Source of the DNA: Comamonas granuli NBRC 101663
GTDB lineage: Bacteria; Pseudomonadota; Gammaproteobacteria; Burkholderiales; Burkholderiaceae_C
Length of the DNA stretch: 35,893 nt
Assembly: GCF_000739995.1 (NCBI RefSeq)
Contig: NZ_BBJX01000015.1
Location: 1-35,893, forward strand
Direction: 5' to 3'
Below the pieces are notes generated by a model, which did no database searches, was not told where the DNA came from, and was given only the letters and a program-made list of their open reading frames with translations. Both the position numbers and the translations under genes were made by a program. Position 1 is the stretch's first letter. Each line of letters opens with the position of its first letter. Below are positions 25,460 through 32,967 of this stretch, piece by piece.

Positions 25460-25487
25460 TTGCACTGCAGCGTGACTGTGCTACATT
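25460..25487 (+). promoter_or_regulatory. Promoter of the aromatic leader/DAHP synthase gene
   Basis: TTGCAC (25460-25465), a 16-bp spacer and TACATT (25482-25487) fit a sigma-70 promoter, and the TGC just before the hexamer adds an extended -10. The spacing to the leader ATG is seven bases, so transcription would start at or one base before it. Confidence 0.6.
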
Positions 25488-25494
25488 CAATCCC

Positions 25495-25551
25495 ATGCAT
25501 CCGCGCTTTGCCTTTTATTTTTGGTTTTGGTTCTCGGTCCCTGGCGGATGA
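25495..25551 (+). CDS. Aromatic-amino-acid-rich leader peptide (attenuator)
   Basis: This short open frame encodes the 18-residue peptide MHPRFAFYFWFWFSVPGG, with five Phe, two Trp and one Tyr. The core run F-Y-F-W-F-W-F is what a transcription-attenuation leader for aromatic biosynthesis would need. Scarce charged Phe, Tyr or Trp tRNA would stall the ribosome there. The final Gly-Gly codons (GGC GGA) contain GGCGG (25543-25547). This could pair with CCGCC (25590-25594) to block the downstream terminator. No ribosome-binding site precedes the ATG, and a -10 hexamer ends seven bases upstream, so translation may start from a leaderless mRNA. It lies 106 nt upstream of the DAHP synthase gene. 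Confidence 0.85.
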   Translation: MHPRFAFYFWFWFSVPGG

Positions 25552-25588
25552 GAGGCAAGCGCGCAAGCCCCCGAACCCTTAGCACCCC

Positions 25589-25622
25589 ACCGCCGTCGCT
25601 CTAGAGCCCGGCGGTTTTTTTT
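25589..25622 (+). terminator. Attenuator terminator ahead of the DAHP synthase gene
   Basis: ACCGCCG (25589-25595) pairs with CGGCGGT (25609-25615) and is followed by eight T (25615-25622), the form of an intrinsic terminator. It lies between the leader peptide stop and the structural gene, so it decides read-through. The inner palindrome GCTCTAGAGC may extend the stem. GGCGG at the end of the leader peptide could compete for CCGCC. Confidence 0.85.
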
Positions 25623-25657
25623 GTCCTTTTTTTCCCACTTTGCACAGAAAGCCTGCG

Positions 25658-26788
25658 ATGACTGCCAAAGCCCTGAGCACCAGCGAGTCCTGGTACCAAA
25701 GCGTCGAGAAGACCAGCCTGACCGACGACGAACGCATCAAGGACATCACCGTGCTGCCCCCTCCCGAACACCTGATCCGGTTCTTCCCGATACGCGGCAC
25801 CGCGGTGGAGCAACTGATCGCACAGACGCGCAAGGCCATCCACAACATCATCCACGGCAAGGACGAGCGCCTGCTGGTGGTGATCGGTCCGTGCTCCATC
25901 CATGACCCGGCGGCGGCCCTGGAGTATGCGCGCCGCCTCAAGGAGGTGCGTGAAAAATTCCAGGACACGCTGGAGGTGGTGATGCGCGTGTACTTCGAGA
26001 AGCCGCGCACCACGGTGGGCTGGAAGGGTCTGATCAACGACCCCTATCTCGACGAGAGCTACCGCATCGACGAGGGCCTGCGCATCGCCCGCCAGTTGCT
26101 CATCGAGATTAACCGCCTGGGCGTGCCCGCGGGCAGCGAGTTCCTCGACGTGATCTCGCCCCAGTACATCGGCGATCTCATCTCCTGGGGCGCCATCGGC
26201 GCGCGCACCACCGAAAGCCAGGTGCACCGCGAGCTCGCCTCGGGCCTGTCGGCGCCCATCGGCTTCAAGAACGGCACGGACGGCAACATCCGCATCGCCA
26301 CCGACGCCATCCAGTCGGCCAGCCGCGGGCACCACTTCCTGTCGGTGCACAAGAACGGGCAGGTGGCCATCGTGGACACCAAGGGCAACAAGGACTGCCA
26401 CGTCATCCTGCGCGGCGGCAAGGCGCCGAACTACGACGCCGCCAGCGTCGCCGTGGCCTGCAAGGACCTGGAGGCCGCCAAGCTGCGCCCCACGCTGATG
26501 GTCGACTGCAGCCACGCCAACAGCAGCAAGCAGCACGAGAAGCAGCGCGACGTGGTGCGCGACATTGCGGGCCAGATCGCCGGCGGCTCGCACAGCGTGT
26601 TCGGCCTGATGCTCGAAAGCCACCTCGTCGCCGGGGCGCAGAAGTTCACCCCGGGCAAGGATGCGCCCGGCGCCCTGGAATACGGCAAGAGCATCACCGA
26701 CGCCTGCCTGGGCTGGGACGATTCCGTGCAGGCCCTGGCCGAGCTGTCGGCGGCCGTGCAGGCGCGCCGCACCGCTGCCAGGGTGTAA
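25658..26788 (+). CDS. 3-deoxy-7-phosphoheptulonate (DAHP) synthase, class I
   Basis: Condenses phosphoenolpyruvate and erythrose 4-phosphate in the first step of aromatic synthesis. The 376-residue product is of the AroF/G/H type. Clear blocks are LLVVIGPCSIHDPAAALEYA (PEP/metal loop), MRVYFEKPRTTVGWKGLIND and SWGAIGARTTESQVHRELAS. Later blocks are GFKNGTDGNIRIA and TLMVDCSHANSSKQ, with the metal ligands. The ATG at 25658 gives MTAKALSTSE; an ATG at 25640 is a poorer fit. It is preceded by an aromatic leader peptide and terminator, so attenuation is predicted. Which amino acid feeds back on the enzyme cannot be read with confidence. Confidence 0.96.
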   Translation: MTAKALSTSESWYQSVEKTSLTDDERIKDITVLPPPEHLIRFFPIRGTAVEQLIAQTRKAIHNIIHGKDERLLVVIGPCSIHDPAAALEYARRLKEVREKFQDTLEVVMRVYFEKPRTTVGWKGLINDPYLDESYRIDEGLRIARQLLIEINRLGVPAGSEFLDVISPQYIGDLISWGAIGARTTESQVHRELASGLSAPIGFKNGTDGNIRIATDAIQSASRGHHFLSVHKNGQVAIVDTKGNKDCHVILRGGKAPNYDAASVAVACKDLEAAKLRPTLMVDCSHANSSKQHEKQRDVVRDIAGQIAGGSHSVFGLMLESHLVAGAQKFTPGKDAPGALEYGKSITDACLGWDDSVQALAELSAAVQARRTAARV

Positions 26789-26830
26789 GCTCGGGATTCC
26801 TTGAATTCATCAATCACCGAAAGGCCTTTC

Positions 26831-27142
26831 ATGCACAGCGTGGTGACGGTTTGCCTGGACAAAGACCAGGAATTTCGTTTTGAACTCGACGGCGTCGAAC
26901 CCATGGCGCACGAACAGGCGCGCCTCTGGCTCGATGGCGAATTCACGCGCATGGAGTGCGAACCCCTGCGTGCCAGCGGCAAGGTGCTGCTGGCCGACAA
27001 GGTGCTGGTCGTGGCACGGGCGGCCGGAGCGTCCCTGCTGGGCGATCGCGCGTGGCTGGGCCAGTTTGCGCGCGCCGCGAGCGCTGCGCTCTCGCGCCCC
27101 GTGGTGCGCATCGACCTGGCGGGCATGACCATCAATTACTGA
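26831..27142 (+). CDS. Small hypothetical protein
   Basis: I do not recognise this 103-residue protein (MHSVVTVCLDKDQEFRFELD at the start). It looks like a compact soluble protein of alternating strands and helices: there is no signal peptide, transmembrane segment or known motif. A GAAAGG element lies just upstream of the ATG at 26831, supporting that start. An in-frame TTG at 26801 is less likely. It follows the DAHP synthase gene by 42 nt on the same strand and could share its transcript. No functional link is visible. It is convergent with mpl. Confidence 0.7.
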   Translation: MHSVVTVCLDKDQEFRFELDGVEPMAHEQARLWLDGEFTRMECEPLRASGKVLLADKVLVVARAAGASLLGDRAWLGQFARAASAALSRPVVRIDLAGMTINY

Positions 27143-27210
27143 TGGAATAGCCCTCCAGCGCCCTCCAGCGCACGCCAGCAGGGCGTGGGCAGCTACTGAT
27201 TTAGTAGCTT
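27143..27210. repeat. Repeat-like intergenic element between convergent genes
   Basis: It holds a direct duplication of CCCTCCAGCG, a short ACGCC-AGCAG-GGCGT hairpin and the perfect stem AGCTACT-GATTT-AGTAGCT (27191-27209). It fills the whole gap between two convergent genes and may act as a bidirectional terminator, though no T run is present. The stem resembles that of the element at 28645. Confidence 0.45.
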
Positions 27211-28623
27211 TCAGCCCTGCGCCAGCGCGGCGAGCAGGCGTGCGTGCACGCCGCCAAAGGCCCCATTGCTCATGCAGACGATGTGGTCACCCGGCTGCGC
27301 GGCGCGCACCACCTGGGCGACCAGGTCGTCGATGTTCGCCGCCGTCTGCGCGCGCGCCTGCAGCGGCGCCAGGGCCGCGGCGGCGTCCCAGTCCAGCCCG
27401 GCCGTGTGGCAGAAAGCCAGGTCGGCGCTCTCCAGGGCCCAGGGGAGCTGGGCCTTCATGGTGCCCAGCTTCATGGTGTTGCTGCGCGGCTCGAACACGG
27501 CCAGGATGCGCCCCGCCGCGCCCACGCTGCGGCGCAGCCCGTCGAGCGTGGTGCGCATGGCCGTGGGGTGGTGGGCAAAGTCGTCGTACACCGTGATGCC
27601 GCGCACCGCGCCGCGCAGCTCCATGCGGCGGCGCACGTTCTGGAATTGCCCCAGCGCCTGCGCCGCCTGCGCGGGCGCCACGCCCACATGGTGCGCTGCG
27701 GCGATGGCGGCCAGAGCATTGAGCTGGTTGTGCACGCCGCCCAGTGCCCATTGCACACGCCCCACAGGCCGCCCCTGCTGCAGCACATCGAAGGCCTGGG
27801 GTTCGCCCGCTGCCGTGAAGTCGCTCAGCGCCGCGCCGAAGGTCTGTACCGGGCTCCAGCAGCCCAGGTGCAGCACGCGCGTGAGGCTTTCCTCCAGGCC
27901 ATTGGCCACGATGCAGCCCGTGGGGGGCACGGTACGCACCAGGTGATGGAACTGGCGCTCGATTGCCGCCAGGTCGTCGAAGATGTCGGCGTGATCGAAC
28001 TCCAGGTTGTTCAGCACGGCCGTGCGCGGCCGGTAGTGCACGAACTTGCTGCGCTTGTCGAAAAAGGCCGTGTCGTACTCGTCGGCCTCGATGACGAACA
28101 GCGGTGCCTGGCCCACGGGCCCCGGGCCGGCGTGCGGGCGGCGCGCAGCCCCCAGGCGCGCGGACACGCCGAAATTCAGCGGCACCCCGCCCACCAGAAA
28201 CCCGGGCTCCTGGCCCGCGCATTCCAGAATCCAGGCCAGCATGGACGTGGTGGTCGTCTTGCCGTGGGTGCCGGCCACGGCCAGCACGTGGCGGCCCTGC
28301 AGTACATGCTCGGCCAGCCACTGCGGGCCGCTGGTATAGCGGGCGCCGCTGTCCAGAATGGCCTCCATCAGCGGGAACTTCGGGCTGCCGTCTGCCAGGC
28401 GTGCGCGGCTCACCACGTTGCCGACCACGAACATGTCGGGCTGCAGCGCGAGCTGGTCGGCGCCGTAGCCGTCGATCAGTTCGATGCCCAGGGCGCGCAA
28501 CTGCTCGCTCATGGGCGGGTAGACGCCCGCGTCGCAGCCCGTGACCCGGTGGCCCGCTGCGCGCGCGAGTGCGGCCAGCCCGCCCATGAAAGTGCCGCAA
28601 ATGCCCAGGATATGGATGTGCAT
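27211..28623 (-). CDS. mpl: UDP-N-acetylmuramate:L-Ala-gamma-D-Glu-meso-DAP ligase
   Basis: Mpl reattaches the recycled murein tripeptide to UDP-MurNAc in the cytoplasm. The 470-residue product is a Mur ligase. The N-terminal block is MHIHILGICGTFMGGLAALA (Rossmann-type). The ATP loop is AVAGTHGKTTTTSMLAW, and the central block FVIEADEYDTAFFDKRSKFV is specific to Mpl. VLNNLEFDHADIF and YDDFAHHPTAMRTTLDGLR follow. A Gly/Pro/Ala-rich insert (RRPHAGPGPVGQ) lies in the middle domain. The ATG at 28623 begins the Rossmann strand exactly. It is divergent from the hypothetical gene at 28786. Confidence 0.97.
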   Translation of the reverse strand: MHIHILGICGTFMGGLAALARAAGHRVTGCDAGVYPPMSEQLRALGIELIDGYGADQLALQPDMFVVGNVVSRARLADGSPKFPLMEAILDSGARYTSGPQWLAEHVLQGRHVLAVAGTHGKTTTTSMLAWILECAGQEPGFLVGGVPLNFGVSARLGAARRPHAGPGPVGQAPLFVIEADEYDTAFFDKRSKFVHYRPRTAVLNNLEFDHADIFDDLAAIERQFHHLVRTVPPTGCIVANGLEESLTRVLHLGCWSPVQTFGAALSDFTAAGEPQAFDVLQQGRPVGRVQWALGGVHNQLNALAAIAAAHHVGVAPAQAAQALGQFQNVRRRMELRGAVRGITVYDDFAHHPTAMRTTLDGLRRSVGAAGRILAVFEPRSNTMKLGTMKAQLPWALESADLAFCHTAGLDWDAAAALAPLQARAQTAANIDDLVAQVVRAAQPGDHIVCMSNGAFGGVHARLLAALAQG

Positions 28624-28644
28624 GGGATAAGTCTCAGTGCCAAA

Positions 28645-28700
28645 ACAATGGTTGCAGCCCGTTGGGCAAGCGCCAGAAGCTATAAAAATAATAGCATATT
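28645..28700. repeat. Dispersed short repeat upstream of mpl
   Basis: On the minus strand, ATAGCTTCTGGCGCTTGC (28683-28666) matches the 6891 copy at all but one position. Beside it lies a small GCTAT...ATAGC stem (28679-28695) in an A/T-rich patch. The element sits in the divergent region between mpl and the next gene. Confidence 0.6.
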
Positions 28701-28785
28701 TCCAGTGGCGGCAGGGCGGTCTGGCGTAAGGGCATAGGCCTGGCGCGGCAGCGTTGCGGTCACAATGGCGGGTGAAAGCCGCGCC

Positions 28786-29382
28786 ATGACATCTGCACCC
28801 ATCCACGCCGAGATCGCCCAGGCCGCTGCCCGCCTGGTGGCCGAGGAGGGGCTGGAATACGGCCCCGCCAAGCGCCGCGCGCTCAAGCTGCTGGGCCTGC
28901 CCGCACGCACGCCCCTGCCCGACAACGATGTGCTGGAGGACGCCGTGCGCGAGCACATTGCGCTGTACTGCGCCGACACGCAGCCGGACGAACTGCGCAC
29001 CCTGCGCGGCCTGGCGGTGGAGTGGATGCAGCGCCTGGCGCCGTTTCGCCCGCATGTGGCGGGCGCGGTCTGGCATGGCACGGCCACCCGGCATTCGGAC
29101 ATCTACCTGCAGTTGTTCTGCGACGACCCCAAGTCGGCCGAGATCGCGCTCATCAACCAGGGCGTATCCTATGAGCCGGGTTCTGCGCCCGGCCTGCAAG
29201 GGGCGCCGGTGGACGTGCTCAGCATCGCCTGCCCGAGCCGGGCGCTGGGCGTGGTGGTGGGTGTGCATCTGCTGATCTATGACCTTGATGACCTGCGCGG
29301 CGCGCTGCGCCCGGACCGGCGTGGCCGGGTGCCCCGGGGCGACCTGGCAGCGCTGCGCCATTTATTGGAGAACGACACGTGA
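28786..29382 (+). CDS. Conserved hypothetical, possibly nucleotidyltransferase-like
   Basis: A 198-residue protein. The region PHVAGAVWHGTATRHSDIYL hints at a nucleotidyltransferase-like GxxARGxxxxxSDIDL pattern, but the key DxD is not preserved in a form I would trust. The remainder, including CDDPKSAEIALINQGVSYEP, is not assigned. No signal peptide or membrane segment is seen. The ATG at 28786 follows GAAAGCC; an in-frame ATG at 28765 adds seven residues. Its stop overlaps the GTG start of the TlpA-like gene (GTGA), so the two are translationally coupled. Function is unknown. Confidence 0.7.
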   Translation: MTSAPIHAEIAQAAARLVAEEGLEYGPAKRRALKLLGLPARTPLPDNDVLEDAVREHIALYCADTQPDELRTLRGLAVEWMQRLAPFRPHVAGAVWHGTATRHSDIYLQLFCDDPKSAEIALINQGVSYEPGSAPGLQGAPVDVLSIACPSRALGVVVGVHLLIYDLDDLRGALRPDRRGRVPRGDLAALRHLLENDT

Positions 29383-29981
29383 ACCCACACCAGCCCCTGG
29401 GGATTGAAGACCCCGCCCAGGACGACATGGCCCGCACGGGCGCCGCCGGCGGCGGGCTCTCGCGCCGGCAGTGGGGCTGGTACGCCGGGGTGGCGCTGGC
29501 GGCAGCGGCGGCCGGGGGCGCGTGGTCCTGGTGGCGCATGCAGCCGAGCGCCGCCCAGCAGGACGCCGCCCGCGCGCTGTGGGAGCGCAGCTTCGAGACG
29601 CCGTCCGGCGGCCAGCTGGCCATGGACTCGCTGCGCGGCAAACCCTTGCTGCTGAACTTCTGGGCCACCTGGTGCCCGCCGTGCATCGCCGAGCTGCCCC
29701 TGCTCAATACGTTCTACCGTGAAAACACGGGAAAGAATTGGCAAGTACTGGGTATTGCGGTCGATCAGCTTGCTTCTGTCAAAACATTCCTGGAGCGTAT
29801 GCCGCTGGATTTCCCCGTGGCCATGGCCGGGCAGGGTGGCATCGAGCTGGTGCGGTCCCTGGGCAATCTGCAGGGGGGGCTGCCGTTCACCGTATTGTTC
29901 GCCGCCGATGGTCGCATCCTGCAGCGTAAAATGGGCCAGGCCACAGCGGAAGACCTGCGCACCTGGGCTGCCATGGTGTAA
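29379..29981 (+). CDS. TlpA/ResA-family thiol-disulfide oxidoreductase
   Basis: A 200-residue membrane-anchored thioredoxin-like protein. One membrane helix lies near 32-48 (YAGVALAAAAAGGAWSW), with the thioredoxin fold outside. The redox motif WCPPC lies in LLLNFWATWCPPCIAELPLL, and the cis-Pro loop is NLQGGLPFTVLFAADGR. It probably reduces or isomerises periplasmic disulfides, such as apocytochrome c cysteines. The GTG start at 29379 overlaps the previous stop and follows GGAG. An ATG at 29427 would still precede the anchor. Bases 29715-29800 are less GC-rich than the rest. Confidence 0.92.
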   Translation: MNPHQPLGIEDPAQDDMARTGAAGGGLSRRQWGWYAGVALAAAAAGGAWSWWRMQPSAAQQDAARALWERSFETPSGGQLAMDSLRGKPLLLNFWATWCPPCIAELPLLNTFYRENTGKNWQVLGIAVDQLASVKTFLERMPLDFPVAMAGQGGIELVRSLGNLQGGLPFTVLFAADGRILQRKMGQATAEDLRTWAAMV

Positions 29982-30060
29982 GCGCGGGCAGTCGTGCCTT
30001 GTAGATGCGGGCTATTGAATAAAAAAGTCGATCGAAGGGCAAAGATAGGGCAAATTGGAG

Positions 30061-30066
30061 TACATT
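30061..30066 (+). promoter_or_regulatory. Putative -10 box for accB-accC
   Basis: TACATT lies 33 nt upstream of the accB ATG in an A/T-rich stretch, the only one in this gap. No clear -35 is seen. This is a normal leader length, unlike the leaderless-type starts elsewhere in the window. Confidence 0.35.
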
Positions 30067-30099
30067 CGCGCCCTATTCCGTTTTGCTGAGAGAGCTCCC

Positions 30100-30567
30100 A
30101 TGGATTTGCGAAAACTCAAGACCCTGATCGACCTGGTCTCCGAGTCGAATGTCTCCGAGCTGGAGATCACCGAGGCCGAGGGCAAGGTTCGTATCGTCAA
30201 GAGCGGCCCCACCGTGGTGCAACAAATCGTCCCCGCGGCCGTGGCGCCGGCCGCCGCGCCCGCGCAGCCGGCCGCTGCTGCGGCGCCCGTCGCCGGACTG
30301 CCCGCGCCGGCCCCCGCCGCCCCGGAGGTCCAGGGCCATATCGTCAAGTCGCCCATGGTCGGTACGTTCTACCGTGCCTCCAGCCCCGGCGCCAAGCCTT
30401 TTGTCGAGGTCGGCAGCCAAGTCAAGGAAGGCGAGACGGTGTGCATTATCGAGGCCATGAAGATCCTCAACGAGATCGAGGCCGACAAGACAGGCACCAT
30501 CACGCGCATCCTGGGCGAGAACGGCCAGGCGGTCGAGTATGGCCAGCCCCTGTTCGTGATCGAGTGA
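30100..30567 (+). CDS. accB: Biotin carboxyl carrier protein of acetyl-CoA carboxylase
   Basis: AccB carries the carboxyl group on biotin for malonyl-CoA synthesis. The 155-residue product has an N-terminal helical section ([17 protein letters not shown]), a Pro/Ala-rich linker at about 45-77 and the biotinyl domain. The modified residue is Lys121 in [15 protein letters not shown], and [20 protein letters not shown] precedes it. The ATG at 30100 gives the standard N-terminus. accC follows after 48 nt, so the two are likely one transcript. In relatives I recall, aroQ lies directly upstream; here the gap between the TlpA-like gene and accB is only 118 nt and holds no gene. Confidence 0.97.
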   Translation: MDLRKLKTLIDLVSESNVSELEITEAEGKVRIVKSGPTVVQQIVPAAVAPAAAPAQPAAAAAPVAGLPAPAPAAPEVQGHIVKSPMVGTFYRASSPGAKPFVEVGSQVKEGETVCIIEAMKILNEIEADKTGTITRILGENGQAVEYGQPLFVIE

Positions 30568-30615
30568 CCTCCAGATACTCCGGGCCGCTGGGGCCCTTGA
30601 GCCGCGAGACTGCCT

Positions 30616-31965
30616 ATGTTTAAGAAAATACTCGTTGCGAACCGGGGTGAAATCGCCCTGCGCATCCAGCGCGCCTGCCACGAGCTGGGCGTGAAGGCCG
30701 TGATGGTCTATTCCGAGGCCGACCGCGACGCCAAATACGTCAAGCTCGCCGAGGAGGCCGTGTGCATCGGCCCGGCGCCCTCGCCGCTGTCCTACCTCAA
30801 CATGCCCGCCATCATCTCGGCGGCCGAGGTCACGGACGCCGAGGCCATTCACCCCGGCTACGGCTTCCTGTCGGAGAACGCCGATTTTGCCGAGCGCGTG
30901 GAGCGCAGCGGCTTCCAGTTCATCGGGCCCACGCCCGAGTCCATCCGCATCATGGGCGACAAGGTCTCGGCCAAGCAGGCCATGATCAAGGCGGGCGTTC
31001 CCTGCGTGCCCGGCTCGGAAGGCGAGCTGCCCGACGATCCCGTGCAGATCCGGCGCATTGCCCGCACCATTGGCTATCCCGTCATCATCAAGGCGGCGGG
31101 CGGCGGCGGCGGGCGCGGCATGCGCGTGGTGCACACCGAGGCCGCGCTGGTCAATGCCGTGCAGATGACCAAGGCCGAGGCACAGGCCGCCTTCGGCAAC
31201 CCGGCCGTGTACATGGAGAAGTTCCTCCAGAACCCGCGCCACATCGAAATCCAGGTGCTGGCCGACAAGTACCGCAACGCCGTCTACCTCGGCGAGCGCG
31301 ACTGCTCCATGCAGCGACGCCACCAGAAGGTGATCGAGGAGGCCCCGGCCCCCGGCATTCCGCGCAAGCTGATCGACCGCATCGGCGACCGCTGCGTGGC
31401 GGCCTGCAAGAAGATCGGCTACCGCGGCGCGGGCACGTTCGAGTTCCTCTACGAAAACGGCGAGTTCTACTTCATCGAGATGAACACGCGCGTGCAGGTG
31501 GAGCACCCGGTCACGGAGTGGATCACCGGGGTGGATATCGTGCGCACGCAGATCATGGTGGCGGCGGGCGAGAAGCTGCCGTTCACCCAGCGCCAGATCC
31601 AGATCCGCGGTCACGCCATCGAGTGCCGCATCAATGCCGAGGACCCCTACAAGTTCATCCCCTCGCCGGGGCGCATCACCAAGTGGCACGCGCCGGGCGG
31701 CCCGGGCGTGCGCGTGGACTCGCATGTGTACACCAACTACTTCGTGCCGCCGAACTACGACTCGATGATCGGCAAGATCATCGTGCACGGCGACACGCGC
31801 GAGCAGGCGCTGGCGCGCATGCGCACGGCGCTGTCGGAGACGGTGATCGAGGGCATCAACACCAACGTGCCCCTGCACCGCGAACTGATGGTGGACGCAA
31901 AATTCGTCGAAGGCGGCACCAATATCCACTACCTGGAAGAGTGGCTGTCGCAGCGCCAGCGCTGA
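30616..31965 (+). CDS. accC: Biotin carboxylase subunit of acetyl-CoA carboxylase
   Basis: ATP-dependent carboxylation of biotin on AccB. The 449-residue product is the usual length. The N-terminal block is [20 protein letters not shown]. The ATP-binding glycine-rich loop is [16 protein letters not shown], and [16 protein letters not shown] and [19 protein letters not shown] follow. The C-terminal block [20 protein letters not shown] carries the metal-binding and catalytic residues, and [15 protein letters not shown] is the end-of-domain motif. The ATG at 30616 is unambiguous. It is followed by an intrinsic terminator. Confidence 0.98.
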   Translation: MFKKILVANRGEIALRIQRACHELGVKAVMVYSEADRDAKYVKLAEEAVCIGPAPSPLSYLNMPAIISAAEVTDAEAIHPGYGFLSENADFAERVERSGFQFIGPTPESIRIMGDKVSAKQAMIKAGVPCVPGSEGELPDDPVQIRRIARTIGYPVIIKAAGGGGGRGMRVVHTEAALVNAVQMTKAEAQAAFGNPAVYMEKFLQNPRHIEIQVLADKYRNAVYLGERDCSMQRRHQKVIEEAPAPGIPRKLIDRIGDRCVAACKKIGYRGAGTFEFLYENGEFYFIEMNTRVQVEHPVTEWITGVDIVRTQIMVAAGEKLPFTQRQIQIRGHAIECRINAEDPYKFIPSPGRITKWHAPGGPGVRVDSHVYTNYFVPPNYDSMIGKIIVHGDTREQALARMRTALSETVIEGINTNVPLHRELMVDAKFVEGGTNIHYLEEWLSQRQR

Positions 31966-31976
31966 GGCTCCCGGAG

Positions 31977-32005
31977 GGGCGCCCGCAGCAGGCGCCCTTT
32001 TTTTT
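31977..32005 (+). terminator. Intrinsic terminator after accC
   Basis: GGGCGCC (31977-31983), loop CGCAGCA and GGCGCCC (31991-31997) form a perfect 7-bp stem followed by eight T. It separates accBC from prmA. Confidence 0.9.
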
Positions 32006-32033
32006 GTCTGCGTTCTTCGAGAGGCACGAAGCC

Positions 32034-32921
32034 ATGTATGAACTGAGCCTGTTGTGCCCGCAAGACCGGGTGGAGCTGGTGTCCGAAGCGCTGGAGGCGC
32101 TGGATGCGCTCAGCGTATCCGTCGAGGACGCCGATGCCCAGACCGACGCCGAGCAGGCCTTGTTCGGCGAGCCCGGCATGCCGCCGCCCCAGCCCGGCTG
32201 GGAACGCAGCAAGGTGCTGGCGCTGTTTGCCACCGAGGCAGCGGCGCAGCAGGCGCAGCAGCTTCTGACCGTGCAGGATTTTTTTGCCGGCTGCGCCGTC
32301 GTCGCGCTGGCGCCGCTGCAGGAGCAGGACTGGGTGCGCCTGACGCAGTCGCAATTCGCTCCCGTGGAGATCACACCGGAGTTCTGGATCGTGCCCACCT
32401 GGCATGAGCCGCCGGCACAGGCGCGCCAGGTCATCCGGCTCGATCCGGGCCTGGCGTTCGGCACGGGCACCCACCCCACCACGCGCATGTGCCTGCGCTG
32501 GATTGTGCGCCGGGGCGGCGGCGCGGCGCTGGGCCGTGTGCTCGACTACGGCTGCGGCTCGGGCATCCTGGCCATTGGCGCCGCCAAGTTCGGCGCCACC
32601 GACATCGACGCGGTGGACATCGACCCAGCGGCGGTCGAGTCGGCCGCACTCAACGCCCAGGCCAACGGCGTGGTGCTGCGCACCGGCCTGCCCGACTTGG
32701 CCCAGGGCCCCTACCAGACGGTGCTGGCCAACATCCTGGCCACGCCCCTGCGCGTGCTCGCGCCTTTGCTGTGCGGCCATGTGGCAGCCGGCGGACACCT
32801 CGTGCTGGCGGGCATTCTGGAGCGCCAGGCGCAGGAGCTGCAGGAGGCCTATGCCCCGTGGGTGCAGCTCACGGTGGCCGACCAGGAGGATGGCTGGATC
32901 CTCATGACGGCGCAGCGCTGA
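32034..32921 (+). CDS. prmA: Ribosomal protein L11 methyltransferase PrmA
   Basis: SAM-dependent methylation of ribosomal protein L11. The 295-residue product has the N-terminal substrate-binding domain and a class I methyltransferase domain. The key blocks are IRLDPGLAFGTGTHPTTRMC and VLDYGCGSGILAIGAAKFGA (SAM loop). VDIDPAAVESAALNAQAN and VLANILATPLRVLAP follow, with NILA the family's NxxP-like position. Start ATG 32034. It lies 28 nt after the accC terminator. Transcription may depend on read-through or on a promoter I cannot identify. Confidence 0.96.
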   Translation: MYELSLLCPQDRVELVSEALEALDALSVSVEDADAQTDAEQALFGEPGMPPPQPGWERSKVLALFATEAAAQQAQQLLTVQDFFAGCAVVALAPLQEQDWVRLTQSQFAPVEITPEFWIVPTWHEPPAQARQVIRLDPGLAFGTGTHPTTRMCLRWIVRRGGGAALGRVLDYGCGSGILAIGAAKFGATDIDAVDIDPAAVESAALNAQANGVVLRTGLPDLAQGPYQTVLANILATPLRVLAPLLCGHVAAGGHLVLAGILERQAQELQEAYAPWVQLTVADQEDGWILMTAQR

Positions 32922-32952
32922 CGCGGCTGCGCGGCCTGCGGCACGCCCCGCC

Positions 32953-32958
32953 TACAAT
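32953..32958 (+). promoter_or_regulatory. Putative -10 box of the DUF3426 gene
   Basis: TACAAT matches the consensus at five of six bases and ends nine bases before the ATG at 32968. The expected transcript would have at most a three-base leader. Confidence 0.45.
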
Positions 32959-32967
32959 CCACAGCCC

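Noticed and set aside
28786-29382. Toxin-antitoxin idea for the 28786 gene (nucleotidyltransferase antitoxin)
   Set aside because: The catalytic DxD is not convincing and the neighbour is a TlpA-like thioredoxin, not a HEPN or toxin gene.
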